This document shows positions 40,462-48,443 of a stretch of 64,000 nucleotides of DNA, in pieces. Both the position numbers and the translations under genes were made by a program. The notes under the pieces were generated by a model. The model saw only the letters and a list, made by a program, of their open reading frames with translations, did not search any database and was not told the origin of the DNA. Source of the DNA: Limnobacter sp. 130 (GTDB lineage Bacteria; Pseudomonadota; Gammaproteobacteria; Burkholderiales; Burkholderiaceae_B); contig NZ_LR732328.1 in assembly GCF_902506325.1 (NCBI RefSeq), positions 1,609,071 through 1,673,070 of the forward strand, given 5' to 3'. The first letter of the stretch is position 1. Every line of letters begins with the position of its first letter.

Positions 40462-40929
40462 TTACTTTTCTCGTCTGTCAGTTGCCGGCAAAATATAGTC
40501 TGCAATTAAAAACTCACCTTCAGGCTCACTGGGCTCACCGGCCAGCCTGGCCGCAATTACAGTATTGTTTTCCCGAATGTCGATCAACTTTTTTTCCAGA
40601 TCAAGAAGACTTTTTTTCAATTGCCGAACTTCAGCCAGTTTTCGCTCAATCAACTCGTCAACCTTGTTTCTTGAACCACAACCGCAGGCAGGGCCTTGGT
40701 CGTAATAATCCAGCACCGACTGAATTTCCTTGATTGAAAAATCCAGCTCGCGCGCCTTTTTGACGAAATCAAGCCGGGACAAGTCTTCTTGCCCAAACAC
40801 GCGGTTCTTGCCCGCAGAAAACCACGATTCCGAATCGGCCCGCTTCGGGGCAATCAAACCCTGATCTTCATAGAATCGAATGGTCTTGGGGTTCAAACCA
40901 AGCTGTTTGGCAACATCGCTGATTTTCAT
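40462..40929 (-). CDS. MerR-family metal-responsive regulator
   Basis: 155 residues from the ATG at 40929. The N-terminal helix-turn-helix reads MKISDVAKQLGLNPKTIRFYED, and a long dimerisation helix (about 88-125) carries Cys at 82 and 84 in GPACGCGSR, around the place of the first metal-binding Cys of ZntR/MerR. The C-terminal Cys cluster of those proteins is missing, so the metal site must be built differently. An upstream TTG would add three residues. It probably activates the promoters at 39905 and 40428. Confidence 0.85.
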   Translation of the reverse strand: MKISDVAKQLGLNPKTIRFYEDQGLIAPKRADSESWFSAGKNRVFGQEDLSRLDFVKKARELDFSIKEIQSVLDYYDQGPACGCGSRNKVDELIERKLAEVRQLKKSLLDLEKKLIDIRENNTVIAARLAGEPSEPEGEFLIADYILPATDRREK

Positions 40930-40989
40930 GGCGTTCAAACTTGGGGCGCGTAAAAGTTATTGATACCCCAAAAACAATCGATGAGCAAA

Positions 40990-42294
40990 TCAGACCGATT
41001 GCGTACACAAGGCATTGCGAACTGCCCACAAACGGTCTTGCCCCCACACCACCTGGTTTCCCAGCTTGAAAGAAGGGACACCCCACAGGCCAGCGGCAAA
41101 CAATTCTTCCCGGTTGGCCGCTGCACGCTCACGCCAGGCCTCATGTTGCAAAGCCACCGGTACGCCTTCCCAACGCAAACCAGCCCGTTCCACGATTTTG
41201 CGCAAGCCCTTGTCACTGCCAGCGTCAATGCCCTCGGCCCAAACACCTTGCATGAAGGACAACACAAACTCTTGCCCCTTGCTGTGTTGCTCGGCAAAGG
41301 GAATCAAAGCCAAACCCCGTTCAATCGGTTTGCCCACAGGGTCGTTCAAACGGCCAAACGGCACGCCGCGCACGTGCGCCTCACGGGCTGTGTCGTACAC
41401 AATGTATTCGCGCTTGACCTTGGGCACGGGCAGCCCCCGCATCACCATGGGCAACACAAAGCGTAAATTTACTTTCGCACCAGTGCGTTGGCCCAATTCA
41501 AAAATGCGCGAAGCCACAATGGCGGAATAGGGGCTGCGGAAAGAAAAGAAAAAATCAATCTCGGGTGGGTTGTCCAGCGGCTTGGCAGTAGCCAGGCCAT
41601 CGTCTGCGGGAAACAGCAAACCAAACACGCCAGTGCGCTGTGCACCCAATTCCTGAAGGCGTTGCTCCAGGTGGTACAGGCGATCAATGCCCCAGTACCA
41701 TTCGCCCTCGTAATACAACATACCGCCCAGGTAATGGCCCAGTTTTTCTCGCAAGTCATCAGATTGCGCAATGTGGTTTTGCACATCCTGGCTGGACACT
41801 GGTTTCAATGCATTGATCTGTTCCGGTGGAATTTGAGTTTCATCCCAAGCCCACAGCCATTGCCCCACCAAGGCGGCATATTCAGCAAATTGCCCCATTC
41901 CGATGGCCCCCACCAGTGTGTGCGTTGCCTGCTGAACCCGATCAGCCTCGGGTTGTTTACCCGGGTCGGTGAAATTCAAACCATGGTGCTTTGCCAGCAA
42001 GGCAGCATCAAAACGGCTGTAGGCCACCAGCTTGTCCCGCTCAGGCGCTGCGGAATCGGGCGGGGGGCTGACCACGTGGGGTAATAATTCAATGTTGTAA
42101 CGCGCCAGGAAACGCGGCAGGGCCTGCGCCACCAAATGGCTGTAAGGGTCGTCAATTTGGTGAAAGTAGTGAAGCTGGTGCGGGCGGCCAGATGCCAACC
42201 TGAGTTTTTCAGCCTTGGCACGCTTGGCCAGCAGCGTGCTGCGTGCAAAGCGCTGTTGAGTAATCATGGGCATCAGCAGGGTTTTTAAACTCAT
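40990..42294 (-). CDS. Tandem DsbA-like (HCCA-isomerase-type) thioredoxin-fold protein
   Basis: 434 residues with two DsbA-like domains: one at about 38-215 (FHQIDDPYSHLVAQALPRF) and one at about 240-430 (IDFFFSFRSPYSAIVAS, ending GVPSFKLGNQVVWGQDRL). Both have SP/DPYS in place of the CxxC, as in 2-hydroxychromene-2-carboxylate isomerases and kappa-class glutathione transferases, so it should use glutathione rather than form disulfides. Single-domain members are about 200 residues; this is a duplication. No signal peptide. Substrate unknown. Confidence 0.8.
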   Translation of the reverse strand: MSLKTLLMPMITQQRFARSTLLAKRAKAEKLRLASGRPHQLHYFHQIDDPYSHLVAQALPRFLARYNIELLPHVVSPPPDSAAPERDKLVAYSRFDAALLAKHHGLNFTDPGKQPEADRVQQATHTLVGAIGMGQFAEYAALVGQWLWAWDETQIPPEQINALKPVSSQDVQNHIAQSDDLREKLGHYLGGMLYYEGEWYWGIDRLYHLEQRLQELGAQRTGVFGLLFPADDGLATAKPLDNPPEIDFFFSFRSPYSAIVASRIFELGQRTGAKVNLRFVLPMVMRGLPVPKVKREYIVYDTAREAHVRGVPFGRLNDPVGKPIERGLALIPFAEQHSKGQEFVLSFMQGVWAEGIDAGSDKGLRKIVERAGLRWEGVPVALQHEAWRERAAANREELFAAGLWGVPSFKLGNQVVWGQDRLWAVRNALCTQSV

Positions 42295-42328
42295 GGTGCC
42301 ACCTTTAAAATTTTACATGCTGTCAATA

Positions 42329-44242
42329 TTAAGCTGATTTCACAGGTTTTCCATACAAGGCCTGCTCAATAAAGTTTTTTTGCACGCTGGGGCGCGGCAC
42401 TTTTTGATCGAACCAGCTGCGCACGTTTTGATCCAGGCCAATGCCGTGCATGTAGTTGTACAAGGCGCGGTTCAAACCTTCGCCCAAAGCAGCATGGTCA
42501 ACACCCGTGGGGTCGACAAAGCCAATGTCGTTCTTCGCAAATGTGCCGGGCGGCATGGGCAATAGCTTGATGCCATATTCTTCCGGGTTTTTGCCCACAG
42601 GCGAATGCACCGTGCAGGCAAAGCGGTGAAAGTAGCCCGATTGAATGCAGCCCTCAGCGAACAGTTGCCGCACGTACTCCAAAGCATCCACCGTGTCTTG
42701 CACGGTTTGGGTGGGGAAACCGTACATTAAGTAGGCATGCACCAGCACACCTGCATCGGTAAAGCCTTTGGTAACACGGGCCACTTGCTCGACTGAAACC
42801 CCCTTCTTCATCAAATTCAAAAGGCGGTCGGACGCCACTTCCAGCCCACCGCTAATCGCAATGCAACCGCTGTCGGCCAGTAACTGGCACAACTCGGGCG
42901 AGAAGGATTTTTCAAAACGAATATTGCCCCACCAGGAAATGGACACATTCCGTGCAATCAGCTCCTCTGCCAAAGCTTTCAGGGCTTTGGGTGGGGCGGC
43001 TTCGTCCACAAAGTGAAAACCGGTTTGCCCGGTTTCAGCCACAATCGCTTCAATTCGGTTCACCAGCTCAGTGGCTGTGGCGTTTTCGTAGCGCGAAATG
43101 TAGTCGAGCGACACATCACAAAAGCTGCATTTTTTCCAGTAACAGCCATGCGCCACGGTCAGCTTGTTCCAGCGCCCATCGCTCCACAGGCGGTGCATGG
43201 GGTTCAGCATGTCGAGCAGGCTTAAGTAGCTGTGCAGTGGCAAACCATCCCAAGTGGGGGTGCCCACATCGCCAAACGGCACATCGGGTTCAGCCCAGTT
43301 GGTGTACTGCACCAAACCCTGCGCATTGCGGGTGAAAGTGCGCACCAAACGCTGTGGCCCGCGTTTGCCTTGCAGGTGTTCGATCAGGCAAAGCAGGGGG
43401 CGTTCACCCGAATCAAGGGTTACAAAATCGACAAAATCGAACAGGCGGGGCTCGGCCAGCTCACGCAGCTCGGTGTTCACATAGCCGCCGCCCAAAGCAA
43501 TTTTTACGTTGGGGTTTTCGGCCTTGATGGCTTGCGCCATGCGCAAAGCCGCGTACACAGCGCCTGGAAATGGCACGGAAAGCAACACCAGTTGCGGCTG
43601 CTGGCGCTTGAATTCTTCAAGCGTAAGCTGCACCAAAATTTCATCAATCAGGGTGAAGGGTTGTTGCAACGCACCGGCCAAGGGATCAAAACTGGCTTGG
43701 CTGCCCGCCAGCGATTCCGCGTAGCGCACAAACTCGAAACGTTCATCCACCGCATCGGCAATTACATCGGCGAGATCGTTCAGGTACAGGGTTGCCAGGT
43801 GGCGGGCTTTGTCTTGCGCCCCCAGGGCACCAAAGGCCCACGCCAGCGGGTCGCCGCCTTCTTCGTCCACGTACACGTCCAGCGCCTCAAACCGTGGGCC
43901 TTCGGGCAAGAATGCACGGCTGTTGATGCGGTGCGCCAGGGTGGAATCGCCACCCTGTAAAAAACGAATGGTGGGGGCAATGGTGGCGCGGTAGCGGCTG
44001 AACTGGTCCATAAACAGGGCCACGCGTTCGGTCACTTCCTCGTACTGCTCAATTTCTTCGGCAATGCGGTCCAGCCCTTCCGGCGAGAACAGCCTGAGCA
44101 CCAAGCCCAGCGCAATATCCGACTGCACAGCATCAATGCCCTGCTTGCGTAAAAAGCCGGTAATGTAGGCGGTGGATGGATAAGGCGTGTTGAGCTGCGT
44201 CATCGGCGGGATGAACGACAACACACGGAAAGCTGTAGACAC
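42329..44242 (-). CDS. B12-binding domain radical SAM protein
   Basis: 637 residues: an N-terminal cobalamin-binding-type domain (about 1-290, VLLSVPFPGAVYAALRMAQAI) and a radical SAM core with the cluster Cys in GCYWKKCSFCDVS. That is CX4CX2C rather than the common CX3CX2C, as seen in some subfamilies. The start is GTG at 44242, with GAGG eight bases upstream; no ATG lies nearby. It uses SAM and possibly methylcobalamin; the substrate is unknown. It lies 34 bases upstream of the tandem DsbA-like gene, same strand. Confidence 0.85.
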   Translation of the reverse strand: MSTAFRVLSFIPPMTQLNTPYPSTAYITGFLRKQGIDAVQSDIALGLVLRLFSPEGLDRIAEEIEQYEEVTERVALFMDQFSRYRATIAPTIRFLQGGDSTLAHRINSRAFLPEGPRFEALDVYVDEEGGDPLAWAFGALGAQDKARHLATLYLNDLADVIADAVDERFEFVRYAESLAGSQASFDPLAGALQQPFTLIDEILVQLTLEEFKRQQPQLVLLSVPFPGAVYAALRMAQAIKAENPNVKIALGGGYVNTELRELAEPRLFDFVDFVTLDSGERPLLCLIEHLQGKRGPQRLVRTFTRNAQGLVQYTNWAEPDVPFGDVGTPTWDGLPLHSYLSLLDMLNPMHRLWSDGRWNKLTVAHGCYWKKCSFCDVSLDYISRYENATATELVNRIEAIVAETGQTGFHFVDEAAPPKALKALAEELIARNVSISWWGNIRFEKSFSPELCQLLADSGCIAISGGLEVASDRLLNLMKKGVSVEQVARVTKGFTDAGVLVHAYLMYGFPTQTVQDTVDALEYVRQLFAEGCIQSGYFHRFACTVHSPVGKNPEEYGIKLLPMPPGTFAKNDIGFVDPTGVDHAALGEGLNRALYNYMHGIGLDQNVRSWFDQKVPRPSVQKNFIEQALYGKPVKSA

Positions 44243-44349
44243 GATAAGACCTCGGGCGGAACGTGGCTAGATTCTACACCGGGTGGAAAATGTGGGCTTG
44301 CATAAGCAGCTGGTAATACAATGGGCAAAAACCTGTCATTGAAAAAAAC

Positions 44350-44715
44350 ATGATCCAGAAACTGACCGTATTTTCCAAAGCACTTACACCAGAAGAATTT
44401 GACCGCCCCCGGCCCGACCGGCTTGAAAAGGGCAACCCCTTGCGCACCACCAGGAATCATTTTGAAAAAAACGGTGTCAGTGCGGGCCTGTGGACTTGCG
44501 AAACAGGCGCGTGGCGTATCGCATTTGCGCCGGGCAAAGACGAGTTTTTTCATGTGATTGAAGGGCGCATTCAGATTACCAATGCAGCCGGGCAGGCCGA
44601 ACAGTTTGGCCCGGGCGATGCCGGTGTAATACCTGCTGAATTCACCGGTGTGTTTGAAGTACTTGAGCCTGTGCGCAAACATTACGTGATCGTTGATCGC
44701 GCGGCGGTGCAGTAA
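44350..44715 (+). CDS. Cupin domain protein
   Basis: 121 residues folding as a single cupin: the first motif region reads GKDEFFHVIEGRIQI and the second FGPGDAGVIPAEFTGVF. Similar small cupins (DUF861/EutQ type) have no agreed function. The gene is 1 base from the next gene, so the two probably form an operon. The metal-binding His/Glu set of motif 1 is only partly present (E, H). Confidence 0.8.
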   Translation: MIQKLTVFSKALTPEEFDRPRPDRLEKGNPLRTTRNHFEKNGVSAGLWTCETGAWRIAFAPGKDEFFHVIEGRIQITNAAGQAEQFGPGDAGVIPAEFTGVFEVLEPVRKHYVIVDRAAVQ

Positions 44716-44716
44716 T

Positions 44717-45361
44717 ATGGCGGCCCTTAACCCCGGCGAATTCAGCCAGAACATTCAATTGGGCATTGAAGTGGTGGCCACACTGGCTTTTGCGCTCAGC
44801 GGCATTCTGGAAGGTGCGCGCAAACGGCTCGATGCCGTGGGCGTGTGTGTGGTGGCGTTTCTGGCCGCATTTGGCGGCGGTACGCTGCGCGATTTACTGC
44901 TCGATGTACGGCCCTTTTTCTGGGTGAAGTACATTGAATTGCTGTGGGCCGTGTTCGTGTTGTGCATCATCGCCATGCTGTTTATGCGGCAACGGCATTT
45001 CAGATTCACAGAAAAAGCCATTCTATGGCCCGACACTTTGGGGCTTGGCCTGTTTACCGCAGCGGGTGTATTTGCATCCATTCAAGCGGGCATGCCCAGT
45101 TTGGTGGCCGTGTTCATGGGTGTAATCACCGGTGTGTTCGGCGGTGTGCTGCGCGACATTGTGTGCAATGAAATTCCGCAAGCCTTTAAAGACCATCGCC
45201 CCTACGCCATTTGCGCCTTCTTCGGTGGTTGGGCCTACATTGGCCTGCGTGAACTGGGCAACCCTGCTTATGTAAACCTGCTTGGCTGCGTGCTGGTTAC
45301 TTTGGGCTTGCGAGCATTTGCCGTGTGGAAGGATGTGCGGATTCCGGCGTGGAGAAACTAA
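44717..45361 (+). CDS. Trimeric intracellular cation channel (TRIC/YadS) family protein
   Basis: 214 residues with seven hydrophobic segments in two repeats, each with the glycine-rich signature: AFGGGTLRDLLLD and GVFGGVLRDIVCN. Prokaryotic TRIC channels conduct K+ or Na+ across the inner membrane. The ATG at 44717 begins one base after the cupin stop and is preferred over an upstream TTG lying inside the cupin gene. Confidence 0.9.
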   Translation: MAALNPGEFSQNIQLGIEVVATLAFALSGILEGARKRLDAVGVCVVAFLAAFGGGTLRDLLLDVRPFFWVKYIELLWAVFVLCIIAMLFMRQRHFRFTEKAILWPDTLGLGLFTAAGVFASIQAGMPSLVAVFMGVITGVFGGVLRDIVCNEIPQAFKDHRPYAICAFFGGWAYIGLRELGNPAYVNLLGCVLVTLGLRAFAVWKDVRIPAWRN

Positions 45362-45364
45362 ACT

Positions 45365-45856
45365 TTAGAAGAGTCCCATCGCCAGGCCACTTGCAAATGC
45401 CGCCCCTAAATCTCGGCAACGTTGCAAATCAGCAGGGTTAATGGTTTTGGGCGCAAGAATTTCATCTTTCGTTTGCGCATGCGTGCACACAATTGCCGAC
45501 GGTGCCATTTCAGTTAAACGCCAACCCGTGGCAATGCGCCGAATTTGCTTCACTGCGCCTTGTCCATCGCTGCCGGCGCACACAAGCGCGGTGTAAGGGC
45601 GACCATTGATTTGGTCCAGCGCCGCATAATAAGTTCGGTCGAAAAAGTCCTTCATCAACCCTGCCACGCTGCCCAAAGTTTCAGGGGCGATGAACACATA
45701 GCCATCTGCTTGTAAAACATGATCTGCATTCGCTTCACTGGCGTGAAGAAGCAGGGTGCGCGTTGCCTCCTCCGAGGTTGCACCTTCAGCCACAGCCTGG
45801 GCCATGGATTTGGAGCCGCCGGTGATGGAGTGATAAACGATGAGGAGGGTTTTCAT
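45365..45856 (-). CDS. Flavodoxin-like/NAD(P)H-dependent oxidoreductase family protein
   Basis: 163 residues with a flavodoxin fold: FMN phosphate loop YHSITGGSKSMAQAV, then GYVFIAPETLGSVAGLMKDFFDR for the isoalloxazine side. Length fits WrbA/flavodoxin-type quinone reductases, but the sequence is not diagnostic for one. It converges on the TRIC gene, with 3 bases between their stops. Cytoplasmic. Confidence 0.85.
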   Translation of the reverse strand: MKTLLIVYHSITGGSKSMAQAVAEGATSEEATRTLLLHASEANADHVLQADGYVFIAPETLGSVAGLMKDFFDRTYYAALDQINGRPYTALVCAGSDGQGAVKQIRRIATGWRLTEMAPSAIVCTHAQTKDEILAPKTINPADLQRCRDLGAAFASGLAMGLF

Positions 45857-46001
45857 GGCTTGGGGTTGGTACTTGGTTTATTGGTTGCTTTGACGTTGTC
45901 AATCTGCGCGGTAGTTACCCTGAACAGGGTACAAGTTTGATGGACGTGAGAACACCCCCTAGACTCGTGAAATTGAAAAACTCTTCCCCTGAGGCAATCT
46001 C

Positions 46002-46517
46002 ATGTCCAACGTAGCCCTACAAAAACCACTGAACTCAACAATGGTCATTTCCAAATCAGGGATTGAACATATTTCAAAGGACGAAGGCTTTTCCGCAATT
46101 CCCTACAACGACATTGCAGGTAATTGCACCGTGGGGGTGGGTATTCTTCTCAGTTACAGCCCATGCACAGAACAGCAAATGAAGACCAAATACGACATGG
46201 CCAAGTTAAATGCCACATTTCATGATCGTTTGGAGGAAGCCCAAAAGTACGTTCGGTTTTATGTCAGGGGATCGCAACTAAGCCAAGCGCAATTTGATGC
46301 GCTAACAAGCTTTGTATTTAACGTGGGTGTTGGAAATGCGAAGGATGTGCTGGCATTTGCCAACAAAGGCGAGTACCAAAAAGTTGAAAACGAAATGAAC
46401 CGGTTTGTTTACATCACGGAGAAAGGCAAAGACGGAAAGCCCAGCAAAAAGAAATTCTCGAACGGACTTGCGAATCGCCGCAAGCGGGAAATTGTTCCGT
46501 TTCAAATTCAGCCTTGA
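46002..46517 (+). CDS. Phage-type lysozyme (GH24), leaderless; candidate antibacterial effector
   Basis: 171 residues with a T4-lysozyme-like catalytic triad E28-D37-T43; the spacing (9 and 6) equals that of T4 lysozyme E11-D20-T26. The segment EGFSAIPYNDIAGNCTVGVG and ALTSFVFNVGVGN confirm the fold. It cuts the glycan strand of peptidoglycan. There is no signal peptide, holin or other phage gene nearby, and the next gene encodes a lipoprotein. This suits a secreted effector with its immunity protein, though a domesticated prophage endolysin is possible. Confidence 0.85.
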   Translation: MSNVALQKPLNSTMVISKSGIEHISKDEGFSAIPYNDIAGNCTVGVGILLSYSPCTEQQMKTKYDMAKLNATFHDRLEEAQKYVRFYVRGSQLSQAQFDALTSFVFNVGVGNAKDVLAFANKGEYQKVENEMNRFVYITEKGKDGKPSKKKFSNGLANRRKREIVPFQIQP

Positions 46518-46543
46518 ACCACTGCATCTGCGAGACCCTCACC

Positions 46544-46957
46544 ATGCGTAAATTTGCTTGCATACTTTTTATAGCACTTGCTGCTTGCTCGAATAATTCA
46601 GAACTCCAAGCCATACAAGGTGAATGGACTATCCATAAAGAACTAGCTGCCGCACCCATTGTTGGGATCAGCGATGAGGAAACTGCTGGACTAATTGGCG
46701 ACAAACTATCCATAAGCGCTAAAAAAATTCAGTTTCAGAACCAAGCTTGTGATTACAGCCTCGTAGAGTCAAATAAACAAAGTCTTTCAGAGTTTCTTCA
46801 GTTTTATTCGCTGGATACGAATGCAAAGCTGCCAGAGAAGACGAGTGTTTTGAGTATGAATTGTGAAGGGGAGATGACGATTAGGCATCTGCTGACCGGC
46901 GAGGATAAGCTTTGGTTGGTTTGGTATGGAGTGCTATTCGAGGCGGATCGGATTTAG
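46544..46957 (+). CDS. Lipoprotein, candidate immunity partner of the lysozyme
   Basis: 137 residues from MRKFACILFIALAACS, whose LAAC lipobox gives a lipid-anchored Cys16. The mature domain of about 120 residues has a TIHKEL/KLSIS/IQFQN beta-strand pattern and two further Cys, resembling a small lipocalin-like barrel. It starts 26 bases after the lysozyme stop. Periplasmic lysozyme inhibitors have this size and location, but I see no diagnostic inhibitor motif. Function inferred from context. Confidence 0.7.
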   Translation: MRKFACILFIALAACSNNSELQAIQGEWTIHKELAAAPIVGISDEETAGLIGDKLSISAKKIQFQNQACDYSLVESNKQSLSEFLQFYSLDTNAKLPEKTSVLSMNCEGEMTIRHLLTGEDKLWLVWYGVLFEADRI

Positions 46958-47126
46958 GGGATCTACTGCTTTTCGGCCAAAGCCGCCAATCCAGATAATT
47001 GATAGAACGTCCGCTATAGAGCGGAAATCAGTCAACAATTCCGCAATTGAAAACGCAACTAAGTTGCTGACCTGTAAATACACCTTCTAGACGATTTCAA
47101 AAAACTTACCTTCCTCTGTCCTGGAA

Positions 47127-47149
47127 CCGAAGGGAGTTTCTCCCTTCGG
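47127..47149. repeat. Perfect 10-bp hairpin
   Basis: CCGAAGGGAG/CTCCCTTCGG with a TTT loop lies 10 bases past the stop of the DUF3147-like gene and in front of nothing on the plus strand. No T run on the minus strand. A smaller hairpin (TCCGCT-ATAG-AGCGGA) lies at 47010-47025. Confidence 0.6.
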
Positions 47150-47158
47150 AAAGACAAG

Positions 47159-47377
47159 TCACTTCACTGAAAACCGAACACCCACATTCTTTTTGTCAGC
47201 CAAAGTCACCGAGGCAATCACCTTTGCACCTTCCACATAAAGCCAAATCAATGTCAGCAACGTGACAAGCGGGATCGACGCAATAAAAGCGCCCAGTTTG
47301 TCGCTGCGCTTGGCCAATTCAGAGATCAAAACCACAAGCCCAGCGGTGATCAGGTACTTCGTTGCAATCCATGCCAT
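47159..47377 (-). CDS. Shortened DUF3147-like membrane protein
   Basis: 72 residues. The first two hydrophobic segments and SEIAKRSDKLGAFIASIPLVTLL-type wording match the start of DUF3147 proteins, which normally have about 110 residues and further membrane helices. Here the sequence turns polar after LTLIWLYVEGAKVIA and stops, so it is a truncated or decayed member. It sits in a gap between the lysozyme pair and the chromate operon. Confidence 0.5.
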   Translation of the reverse strand: MAWIATKYLITAGLVVLISELAKRSDKLGAFIASIPLVTLLTLIWLYVEGAKVIASVTLADKKNVGVRFSVK

Positions 47378-47469
47378 TCAAACCGTCCAAACTACTGTCA
47401 ACGTTTCCAACAATGACGAGAACAGATGCGCAAGTCAAATTACTCAATCCACTCATTTTATGTAACAAT

Positions 47470-47486
47470 CATAACAACATGTTATG
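47470..47486. promoter_or_regulatory. Candidate ChrB operator
   Basis: A perfect 7-3-7 inverted repeat, CATAACA-ACA-TGTTATG, lies 13 bases before the chrB start in an AT-rich region. ChrB is a chromate-sensing repressor in other bacteria, so autoregulation is likely. Confidence 0.6.
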
Positions 47487-47498
47487 AGCGTTATATAA

Positions 47499-48443
47499 AT
47501 GCGAAATTGGTTGGTTTTAATTAGCAGCCTTCCCTCTGAAAACACCTCGCTCAGGACCAAGCTGTGGCGACTTTTCAAAGCAATCGGCGCACACCCGTTA
47601 CGCGACGGGGTGTATCTGTTGCCGGACCTCGATTCTTGTCGATCATCCTTCGACAGCATTCAGCATGAGATTACTCAAGCGGGAGGGAATGCCTGGGTGT
47701 TGGAAACACAGCCCTCGAATGAAGCTCAATTTCCAGTTTTTTTTGATCGCAGCGCAGATTACGCATCCCTGCTCGAACATTTAATTCAAGCGAGGCGCTT
47801 AGGGGCGTCCAGTCCCACAGATGCAGAACGTGTGATCAAACGCTTACAAAAGGAATTGGATCAGATCGCATTGATTGACTATTTCAAAGAGGCTGCTCAT
47901 GCACAAGCGGTTTTGGCCATGGAGCAGTTCGCGAAGGATCTGAGACTTTTACACAGCCCCAATGAACCTCATTTCGCAACAGGCACTATCAAACAACTTT
48001 CGGTTAAAGACTTTCAGTTCAAAAAATGGGCCACTCGCAAAAACATGTGGGTCGACCGCATGGCTTGTGCTTGGTTAATCAAGCGATTCATTGACACAGG
48101 GGCCACATTTCTCTGGCTGGGGCATCCTTCAGAGTGCCCCGAAGATGCGCTGGGTTTTGATTTTGATGGAGCGCAATTCACGCACATCGATTCGAAGGTG
48201 AGCTTCGAGGTTTTGATTGCTGCCTTTGACCTACATATTGATGGTCTCACAAGACTGGCCAACGTGATTCATTTTCTGGATGCAGGTGGCATTCCTGTGC
48301 CTGAGGCAACAGGGGTGGAACGCATGCTGGCAGGTCTTCGAAGTCAAGCGCCAGATGATGACCAACTGCTGGCTATGGTAACTCCTGTTTTCGACGCCCT
48401 GCTAATTGCATTTCAAAACGATAACGAGCAATCCCAACCATGA
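47499..48443 (+). CDS. chrB: Chromate resistance regulator ChrB
   Basis: 314 residues with the two ChrB parts: an N-terminal domain (about 1-150, starting RNWLVLISSLPSENTSLRTK) and the C-terminal ChrB domain (about 185-300, KWATRKNMWVDRMACAWLIKRF and DFDGAQFTHIDSKVSFEVL). ChrB is thought to sense chromate and control the chr operon. It is coupled to chrA by an ATGA overlap. Full length. Confidence 0.92.
   Translation: MRNWLVLISSLPSENTSLRTKLWRLFKAIGAHPLRDGVYLLPDLDSCRSSFDSIQHEITQAGGNAWVLETQPSNEAQFPVFFDRSADYASLLEHLIQARRLGASSPTDAERVIKRLQKELDQIALIDYFKEAAHAQAVLAMEQFAKDLRLLHSPNEPHFATGTIKQLSVKDFQFKKWATRKNMWVDRMACAWLIKRFIDTGATFLWLGHPSECPEDALGFDFDGAQFTHIDSKVSFEVLIAAFDLHIDGLTRLANVIHFLDAGGIPVPEATGVERMLAGLRSQAPDDDQLLAMVTPVFDALLIAFQNDNEQSQP

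Noticed and set aside
46002-46957. Prophage remnant
   Set aside because: Only the lysozyme has a phage-type fold; no holin, spanin, tail or integrase genes lie nearby.
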